Shown here in pieces: positions 4,540 through 10,260 of a stretch of DNA of 10,260 bases (its first letter is position 1; each line of letters begins with the position of its first letter). The stretch comes from M55B177 sp034722275 (lineage in GTDB: Bacteria; Chloroflexota; Dehalococcoidia; GIF9; AB-539-J10): the NCBI GenBank assembly GCA_034722275.1, contig JAYENW010000015.1:1-10260 (forward strand). Reading direction: 5' to 3'. The notes beneath the pieces were generated by a model that saw only the letters and a list, made by a program, of their open reading frames with translations, searched no databases and had not been told where the DNA came from. The translations under genes were made by a program, and so were the position numbers.

Positions 4540-5112
4540 GTGAAGCTCAGTAAAGCTACAAGGTGGATTTTAGCCATTGGCATTTTTGCCATTCTGCTTA
4601 TCACCGCTGGTGTGATTCTCAGCCAGCAAAAGGCGGAACAGAGGAGGCTGAATTCGAATATAGATGAAGCCAATCAGATGGTCATCATGTATAGAGTTCA
4701 GCAAAAAGATTTAGAGGCTCAGAAAGAGGATTTAGAAGCGAGGCTCGCTCAAGCCGATTCACAAATTGCCACGGCTCAAAAGGAATTTCGTGAATATCCC
4801 GAGTCCATAGAAATCACTGATGCTCTATTCGACATTGCCCATGAAGCCAATGTGACTATAACCGGGCTCAGTTCTTCCTTGCCGGAGGAAGTGGAGATAA
4901 ATGGTATCACCTGTCATGTCTTCTCCTTGAGTATCAGCGCTCAGGACGAAGTAATGCCGTCTGTGCTCCTTTTTACCAACAAGTTGAGCGAAAGGTTCTC
5001 CACTTCGACTATGGAATCAGTTTCCATAGTCATTATTGAAGCGAAGGAAGGAACTGAAGAAAGCGCAACGATCGATTTAGGGCTGACAATCTATTTTTAT
5101 GAGGGCAAATAA
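4540..5112 (+). CDS. pilO: PilO-like type IV pilus alignment protein
   Basis: This 190-residue protein has one N-terminal membrane helix (residues 9-28, WILAIGIFAILLITAGVILS), a coiled coil (about 30-85, with QQKDLEAQKEDLEARLAQAD), and a small alpha/beta domain (about 88-190) with the PilO-like pattern ITDALFDIAHEANVTITGL, then a FSLSISA strand, and a final strand DLGLTIYFYE. PilO proteins pair with PilN on the outer side of the membrane and link the PilM platform to the rest of the machine. The start is GTG, with only a weak purine-rich ribosome-binding site (GAGAGAAAG, 4528-4536). The next gene begins 2 bases after its TAA, so they form one operon. PilO is poorly conserved in sequence; the call rests on architecture and on the PilM-PilN neighbour. 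Confidence 0.75.
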   Translation: MKLSKATRWILAIGIFAILLITAGVILSQQKAEQRRLNSNIDEANQMVIMYRVQQKDLEAQKEDLEARLAQADSQIATAQKEFREYPESIEITDALFDIAHEANVTITGLSSSLPEEVEINGITCHVFSLSISAQDEVMPSVLLFTNKLSERFSTSTMESVSIVIIEAKEGTEESATIDLGLTIYFYEGK

Positions 5113-5114
5113 GA

Positions 5115-6584
5115 ATGGCCAGAGAAGCAACTACTATCTATATTGATGATTCAGCTATCTGGGTGCTGGTGACCAGAGGGAGGCGGCCACAAAAGTGGGC
5201 TAGCATGACTCTGGAACCTGGCATGGTTAAAAATGGCGTCATTCTTAATCAAGCTGCTGTAGCCAGCAGGGTAAGACAGTTGTGGAAAAGCCAGGGCATA
5301 GGAAGCCAAAGGGTCATCGCCGGCATCAGCGGAATCAATTGTCTTTATCGCCTCATCATCCTTCCCGAAGTGCCTCAGGAATTATTGCCCGAAGCAGTAA
5401 AGCGAGAAGCTGGCAGAGTCCTGGGAGTCCCCCTGGAGCAGCTTTATCTTTCCTGGCAGTCCTTACCTTCTGCGCGGCGCGAGACCCTGGTTTATATAGC
5501 TGCTTCACCCAAAAATGTCGTGGATGCTTTGCTCTCAACATTGCACCAGGCAAGTCTCAATCCCTATCTTATGGAATTGAAGCCTCTGGCTTTAGCCAGA
5601 ACCGCTACTGAGCGCGAGGGCATCATCATTGACCTCCAGCCAGCCAGTTTTGATATCGTAATTATGACTGAGAAGATTCCTCAGGTGATACGCAGTGTTT
5701 CTGTGAACCGTGAAGATTTGACTGAGAAAAAAATTGCTCTTATCAGAGAAGAGCTTGGCAGAACAATAACTTTCTATAATTCCGCTCATAAGGATAAGTC
5801 CCTTGATTTTGATGTTCCCTTGCTGGTGAGTGGAGAACTTGCTCAGCAAGAAGATTTCTGGAAATTGCTGGTGGGCCGGCAGAAACGCCCTGTTCAGGTG
5901 CTGCCCTCACCTGTGGAAACTCCTGAAGGTTTCCCTTCAGAGCAATACATGACCAGTATTGGGCTTGCTCTGAAGGAGGTACTCCCCTCGGAGAAAGGAG
6001 CCATTGCCTATTCTGTGATTGATATCAATGCTCTTCCCGAGGCTTACCTTCCCAAACCTCGTTCCTTAGTTCAAATGCTCTTCCTGCCCACGATCCTGGC
6101 GGGCATTGCCCTGGTAGTTACCATGGGTTTCCTCGTCATGAATACTGCAGCGCATACTGCTGACCTTCAAAAGGAATCGGCGGCGGCGAACGCGCAGGTC
6201 ATTTCTCAGCGTGCGCAGCTACCCGACATAGAGGGTTTGACGGAGCAGGTTTCCCTGGCTGAGACGACTGCCGCTGCTTTCACCGACACGCTCGATAAGT
6301 TCTCTGCCGGGCGTGATGAGCTTAATGGTGATTTGGCGGAGATAGATAAATCTCAGTCGGGTTTGAATAATGTAAAGCTCAACAGTGTCAGCCATGATGG
6401 TGATGTCGTCACGGTGAATGGCGTGGCTGGGGATGTGGGTTCAGCCTTGAGCTATGCCAGGAGCTTGAGAGCCAGCGGCAGGTTTGTTTGCGTTGTAATC
6501 ACCAGTATGATTGAGATTGAAGGAGAGGAATTCCAGATGGGCTTCACATTGGTGCTCACTAAAGAAGTTGAAGAACCGTCCTAG
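5115..6584 (+). CDS. PilM-PilN fusion protein of the type IV pilus platform
   Basis: This 489-residue protein has two parts. Residues 1 to about 290 follow the PilM actin-like fold: IYIDDSAIWVLVTRG at the start, RVIAGISGINCLYRLIILP (66-84), LLPEAVKREAGRVLGVPLEQ (90-109), IIIDLQPASFDIVI (170-183) and VPLLVSGELA (234-243). At 304-316 the typical PilN opening, INALPEAYLPKP, appears, then a membrane helix (323-342), a coiled coil (about 350-420) and a beta-rich domain ending in FQMGFTLVLT. In most bacteria these are two genes, pilM (cytoplasmic) and pilN (membrane-anchored). The fusion covers both with no stop codon between. The PilM half lacks the usual Asp-x-Gly-x-x phosphate-binding signature (here YIDDSAI and DLQPASF), so ATP binding is doubtful. 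The ATG has GAGGGC 8 bases upstream. No PilP or PilQ gene follows, which fits a cell without a typical outer membrane. Confidence 0.82.
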   Translation: MAREATTIYIDDSAIWVLVTRGRRPQKWASMTLEPGMVKNGVILNQAAVASRVRQLWKSQGIGSQRVIAGISGINCLYRLIILPEVPQELLPEAVKREAGRVLGVPLEQLYLSWQSLPSARRETLVYIAASPKNVVDALLSTLHQASLNPYLMELKPLALARTATEREGIIIDLQPASFDIVIMTEKIPQVIRSVSVNREDLTEKKIALIREELGRTITFYNSAHKDKSLDFDVPLLVSGELAQQEDFWKLLVGRQKRPVQVLPSPVETPEGFPSEQYMTSIGLALKEVLPSEKGAIAYSVIDINALPEAYLPKPRSLVQMLFLPTILAGIALVVTMGFLVMNTAAHTADLQKESAAANAQVISQRAQLPDIEGLTEQVSLAETTAAAFTDTLDKFSAGRDELNGDLAEIDKSQSGLNNVKLNSVSHDGDVVTVNGVAGDVGSALSYARSLRASGRFVCVVITSMIEIEGEEFQMGFTLVLTKEVEEPS

Positions 6585-6687
6585 CAAATTGATTTTTCGT
6601 CAGTCGCTACCCAGTACTAAGATACGCCTCAAACAAGGACTAAAAGGCTATTGCATTATGATTCATGGCGGTTTACTATAAACTGGT

Positions 6688-7758
6688 ATGAAAGATATCA
6701 TTGAGCTGCTTCATCTGGGCAAGGAAAATAATGCCTCGGATGTGCACCTGATAGTGGGATGCCCTCCTCTTTTGCGTGTGAACGGAGAACTGCAAGCTGT
6801 GGATGGGGAGTATCCCCTGACGCCCGAGGAGATAAAGCACTCTTTCACCCAGTTGACGACCAGGAAACAGAGAGATGGTTTTGAGCGCACCATGGAGCTT
6901 GACTTTGGCTATGACCTGGAAGGCGTGGGCAGGATTCGCTGCAACGCTGCCAGGCAGCGTGGAGCCATCAGCTTTGCCCTGCGTATCCTTCCCTTCGAAA
7001 TTCCCACGATAGACAGCCTGGAGTTGTCGCAGAAATACAAGGACATGGCTCTCAGCCCGAGGGGTCTGGTAATAATTAGCGGGCCTACAGGAAGCGGCAA
7101 GAGCACCACCCTGGCAGCTATGATACACCATATTAATCTCAACAGGGCCTGCCACATAGTGACCATAGAGGACCCCATAGAATATACCCATCCCAATATC
7201 AAATCAGCTATCACTCAGCGGGAGCTGGGTTATGACACCCTGTCCTTTGTTTCAGCGTTGAAATATGTACTCCGGCAGGACCCTGATGTCATTCTGGTTG
7301 GTGAGATGAGGGATTATGAAACCGCCGCCGCCGTGCTCAGCGTGGCTGAGACGGGACACCTGGTGCTGACCACGGGACATGCCCCCAGTGCTACCCAGGC
7401 TATAGAAAGAGTGGTAGATATGTTCCCTCCGCAGCAGCGATATTTTGCTCAGATAAGACTGGCTTCCCTCATGATTGGGGTCTTTTATCAGACGCTGGTG
7501 CCGCGGGCTGACGGCTCCGGGAGAATAGCTGCTGTGGAAATCATGCTGGGTACTCCTGCGGTGCACAACCTGATTCGCGAGGGCAAAATTTACCAGCTTC
7601 CCAATATTATCCGCACCAGCAGCAAGGATGGCATGCAGACTCTGGACCAGGCATTGATTGACTATTACCGCCAGGGGGTTATTACCGGGGAGACACTCAT
7701 CAGATACTGCAATGACCCCGATGAGGTGGAGAAGCTGGTGGGGAAAGTGGCGGTTTAA
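6688..7758 (+). CDS. pilT: Type IV pilus retraction ATPase PilT
   Basis: This 356-residue protein is the usual PilT length. The N-terminal domain begins MKDIIELLHLGKENNASDVH; the ATPase domain holds Walker A GPTGSGKST (132-140), the Asp box TIEDPIEY (159-166), Walker B VILVGEMRD (201-209) and the His box ETGHLVLTTGHAPSA (221-235). The PilT-specific block AVHNLIREGKIYQLPNII (291-308) and GMQTLDQAL (315-323) separate it from the extension ATPase PilB. It would form a hexamer on the cytoplasmic side and drive retraction. The His box differs from the common TLHT form, and the Arg of the usual AIRNLIRE is His here. It lies 103 bases after the pilM-pilN gene with no strong ribosome-binding site; TTGCAT (6651-6656) and TACTAT (6674-6679) might form a promoter very close to the ATG. 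Confidence 0.95.
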   Translation: MKDIIELLHLGKENNASDVHLIVGCPPLLRVNGELQAVDGEYPLTPEEIKHSFTQLTTRKQRDGFERTMELDFGYDLEGVGRIRCNAARQRGAISFALRILPFEIPTIDSLELSQKYKDMALSPRGLVIISGPTGSGKSTTLAAMIHHINLNRACHIVTIEDPIEYTHPNIKSAITQRELGYDTLSFVSALKYVLRQDPDVILVGEMRDYETAAAVLSVAETGHLVLTTGHAPSATQAIERVVDMFPPQQRYFAQIRLASLMIGVFYQTLVPRADGSGRIAAVEIMLGTPAVHNLIREGKIYQLPNIIRTSSKDGMQTLDQALIDYYRQGVITGETLIRYCNDPDEVEKLVGKVAV

Positions 7759-7796
7759 GTGAGCTGAACCCCAAGCTGTAGTTGCTCACGGCTCAC
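7759..7796 (+). terminator. Possible weak terminator after pilT
   Basis: GTGAGC (7759-7764), directly after the pilT TAA, can pair with GCTCAC at 7784-7789 or 7791-7796. With the first partner the stem gains an extra AAC-GTT section. There is no T tract, so termination is uncertain. Confidence 0.3.
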
Positions 7797-7826
7797 CTGA
7801 CACTGGCAACTGCCAGGCGTTATAAT
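7797..7826 (+). promoter_or_regulatory. Promoter for the ligase gene, with a palindrome in the spacer
   Basis: CTGACA (7797-7802, five of six to TTGACA) and a perfect TATAAT (7821-7826) are 18 bases apart. The spacer contains CTGGCA-AC-TGCCAG (7803-7816), an inverted pair with perfect 6-base arms, placed where a repressor would block the polymerase. The predicted transcript start is only a few bases before the ATG at 7836, and no ribosome-binding site is seen, so the mRNA may be nearly leaderless. Confidence 0.55.
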
Positions 7827-7835
7827 GTTAGCTGT

Positions 7836-10260
7836 ATGTGGAAACTGGAAAGCACAGGTACAAAGGCGGGCAGATATAACCGTGACCTGGAAATATGCTG
7901 GCTGGCTGTTGTTTTCCTGATTCCATTATTCTTCAATCCTTTAAGTCACCAGGCTTTCGACTTCAATAAAGCCTTATTGCTCCAGTTTCTCGTTTTCATC
8001 ATGCTGGCATTCCTGGTGGCTGACTGGCTTGGCAGCGCAGGTGACCATCATGGTCTGTCATGGCGCTGCCTCATCGCTTCTCCTCTGCGCCTGGCTATAT
8101 TGGTGTTTGGACTGCTGGCAGTTATATCCACCGTAACTTCCATCACTCCTTCGATAAGCTTCTGGGGAAGCTGGGGGAGAAAATCGGGCTTGCTCACCCT
8201 GATATGCTTTATTCTGTTTTCACTGATTGTGGCGCAGCAGCTCCGCACCAGAGAGCAGTTGCTGAGGCTCATGTATGTGCTGCTGCTGTCATCAGCCATA
8301 GTATCCCTGCTGGGCATACTGGAGCATTACTTTCCGGCGGCTATCTCGCGTGACTTCTTTCATGTTGCCTACCACCGCAGAGTCTTCTCCACCACAGGCA
8401 ATGCCAACTCCCTCAGGGCTTTCCTGGCCATGGTGATTCCATTTACGATGGCTTTGATAGCTATGTTATGGAACAGCAGAAAAGAAGGCAGAAATACTAA
8501 AATACTGGCTGCCCTGGGCATTCTGCTTGCCCTGCAGTTCTGGTGTCTCTGGCTGGCGCAGCCTTACCTTACCATCCTGATATTCCTCGTCTCTCCGCTG
8601 GTTTTCATCACACTGCTGGGGATAGTTAAGCGGAGAAAATCGCTGCTGATACCGGGGGCGGCATGCCTCCTGGCAATGCTGGCGGCAGGCATTGTGCTCC
8701 TGGCGCCGCTCTTGTCTGTCAAAACCGATACTGGGGTTTCTGAGACTCAGGATTCCGGAGCCGCTGTCAGCGTTGAAAGAGAAGTGGGAGCTGGCAGGTC
8801 TCTGGGGGAGAGAGTGCAGTTCTGGCGTGGGGCTGTTGACATAATACTTGAACCCCCGCAGGTTGCCTTCTGCCATGACCGGCTGCGTCCTCTGAGAACC
8901 TTTATCGGCTACGGTCCTGAGACCTTTATTGTCACCTATCAGAAGGTATTCTCCGATGAACTGAAGAGCAGTTATACTGAGTATTCCCAACTGGTAGACC
9001 GACCGCACAACCGCTACCTGTACATCGCTGCCGCGATGGGTCTGCTTGGGCTGACGAGCTTCCTGGCAATTCTGTTTTTCTTCTTTTATCTTTCCCTGCG
9101 CTATCTGCGCCGGGCGAGGTCCGACACCTATAAAATGCTGCTGGTTGGACTGATGGCGGCGATGCTGGGCTACATGGCTGACAGCCTCTTCAACCCGCCT
9201 TATCTACCACCTGAGCTTGTATTCTGGTTGCTGCTGGCTTTGCTGCCGGTGATTGGCAGGCTCATTTCGACTGATGAGCATCATGAGTTTGAAGTCCCAG
9301 AGCAAGAGGAGATTGAGCGTGTTGATGCAGCTCATCCCTCCAGGGCGAGGTCCTGTATAGCTATAGGATGCGCTGCTTTACTGATATTAACTGGACTCAG
9401 CCTCACCATCAGGCCTTTTCTGGCTGATATGGCGCTGCAGAAAGGCATGTATCTTGAGGCAAGGGGCAGCCCAAATGCTGTTTTTGCTTTCAGCAAAGCA
9501 GCGGAAATAGACCCCGGGGAGGCAGCTTACCGAATGGGGCTGGGGGCGTATAACTACAACCTGGCTTTGCGTGTCAGCAAAAAATCCTGGAAAGAAAAAT
9601 GTTTTGGCTTTAGTATTGATGCCTGTGAGCAGGCGAGAGAGCTGCAGCCTTATCTGGCATACCGCTATTATACCCTGGCTCAGGTATATGGCTGCTGGGC
9701 GTATCAAGGAGACGCAGATAAATGGCTTCAGGCTTTCTCCCTCTATAATGAGGCATTGCAGCTATTTCCTGAGAACGCCGTCATAATGGATAAGTATGCG
9801 CTGGCGCTGATTGCCAGAGGGGATTTCGCCGAAGCGCAGAGAAAGCTCGATGACGCTGTCTCTTATGACCCTGATTGGCTGGGGAACTCCTTATTGTATG
9901 GTCTTATTCTGGCGCTGCAGGGAGAACAGAATGAAGCGGCGTCTCAAATCGTCATGCCGGTGTATGAGGATTCATATAACATCCGCTATTTCCCCCACCT
10001 GTGCTCTGACCTCAGTGTGTATGACATGGTGAGCACGGTGGCAAGCTCATTGCAAATCTACAGCGAAGAAGCGCCCGCTGAATGGGTTCCCCATGCCCTG
10101 CTCGGTGTTACCAGTCTCTATGAAGGAAATCTGGATGGCAGCCTTGATGAGTTCGATGCTGCTATGTCCCTGGCCCCGCTTGAAGATGCTCCCGAAGTAT
10201 TTCGGGTTGTTCTGGGTCTTGGCGGACAGGTTCCCGCCTTCAAGGAAAAGCTTCCCGATG
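7836..10260 (+). CDS. O-antigen-ligase-like membrane protein with C-terminal TPR region (3' end outside window)
   Basis: The frame runs from ATG 7836 to the right edge without a stop, giving at least 808 residues. About twelve or thirteen membrane helices span residues 20-525. Wzy_C-type landmarks are present: TTGNANSLRAFLAMVIPF (about 186-203); a large outer loop (about 291-392) with an Arg-Trp pair in GERVQFWRGA (R326, W330) and IGYGPETF; and DRPHNRYLYIAAAMGLLGL with the conserved His (about H391) before the next helix. After the last helix (about 507-525) come TPR-like helices, such as AVFAFSKAAEIDPGEAAYRM, then LYNEALQLFPENA with LALIARGDFAEAQRKLDDAV, and LLGVTSLYEGNLDGSLDEFD. Proteins of this type join glycan to lipid carriers, cell-surface polymers or pilins. 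Its place after pilT would suit pilin or surface glycosylation, but this is inference. The nearest in-frame stop upstream is the TAG at 7779, and ATG 7836 is the best start. Confidence 0.82.
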   Translation, partial: MWKLESTGTKAGRYNRDLEICWLAVVFLIPLFFNPLSHQAFDFNKALLLQFLVFIMLAFLVADWLGSAGDHHGLSWRCLIASPLRLAILVFGLLAVISTVTSITPSISFWGSWGRKSGLLTLICFILFSLIVAQQLRTREQLLRLMYVLLLSSAIVSLLGILEHYFPAAISRDFFHVAYHRRVFSTTGNANSLRAFLAMVIPFTMALIAMLWNSRKEGRNTKILAALGILLALQFWCLWLAQPYLTILIFLVSPLVFITLLGIVKRRKSLLIPGAACLLAMLAAGIVLLAPLLSVKTDTGVSETQDSGAAVSVEREVGAGRSLGERVQFWRGAVDIILEPPQVAFCHDRLRPLRTFIGYGPETFIVTYQKVFSDELKSSYTEYSQLVDRPHNRYLYIAAAMGLLGLTSFLAILFFFFYLSLRYLRRARSDTYKMLLVGLMAAMLGYMADSLFNPPYLPPELVFWLLLALLPVIGRLISTDEHHEFEVPEQEEIERVDAAHPSRARSCIAIGCAALLILTGLSLTIRPFLADMALQKGMYLEARGSPNAVFAFSKAAEIDPGEAAYRMGLGAYNYNLALRVSKKSWKEKCFGFSIDACEQARELQPYLAYRYYTLAQVYGCWAYQGDADKWLQAFSLYNEALQLFPENAVIMDKYALALIARGDFAEAQRKLDDAVSYDPDWLGNSLLYGLILALQGEQNEAASQIVMPVYEDSYNIRYFPHLCSDLSVYDMVSTVASSLQIYSEEAPAEWVPHALLGVTSLYEGNLDGSLDEFDAAMSLAPLEDAPEVFRVVLGLGGQVPAFKEKLPD

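Noticed and set aside
6676..7191. Minus-strand open frames of about 100-170 codons within pilT
   Set aside because: They are antisense shadows of a strongly conserved ATPase gene.
8466..9008. Long minus-strand open frames and short + strand frames at 8048-10032
   Set aside because: The + strand frame from 7836 to the edge is continuous, has the membrane and ligase motifs, and explains the region. The others have no motifs.

Overview
The window looks like a chromosomal piece of an uncultured, Dehalococcoidia-like member of the Chloroflexota. That placement is inference. It rests on the type IV pilus gene set and its divergent members, on several small toxin-antitoxin loci of a type common in that group, and on a repeated palindromic element of a kind often seen in such genomes. 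No rRNA or other taxonomic marker is present. I see no tRNA, CRISPR array or insertion sequence.

Layout. (a) 1-1045: the 3' part of a pilus-associated PilX-like surface protein gene, cut by the left edge. (b) 1046-4539: a gene-poor accessory stretch rich in repeats. It carries a translationally coupled minus-strand pair (small hypothetical protein plus retropepsin-like aspartic protease, 1239-1855) and a series of toxin-antitoxin or nuclease genes that are mostly broken: a relE 3' scrap (1924-1962), the C-terminal half of a vapC (2040-2222), hicB with a shortened hicA (2326-2679), a frameshifted NYN-domain nuclease gene (2725-3272), and a relB-like antitoxin followed by a relE-like toxin with an internal TGA (3800-4238). 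Between them lie at least four copies or fragments of a modular palindromic repeat. (c) 4540-7758: the pilus inner-membrane and motor genes, in the order pilO-like, a fused pilM-pilN, and pilT. (d) 7836 to the right edge: a very large open frame (at least 808 codons, running off the end) for an O-antigen-ligase-like polytopic membrane protein with a C-terminal TPR region.

How the genes may work together. PilO and the PilM-PilN fusion would form the inner-membrane alignment platform of a type IV pilus, PilT would power retraction, and the PilX-like protein would be a minor pilin-like or adhesive component. The ligase next to pilT may transfer glycan to lipid, surface protein or pilin; adjacency alone does not decide which. 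The accessory stretch between the PilX-like gene and pilO appears to be a place where small toxin-antitoxin cassettes arrived and then decayed.
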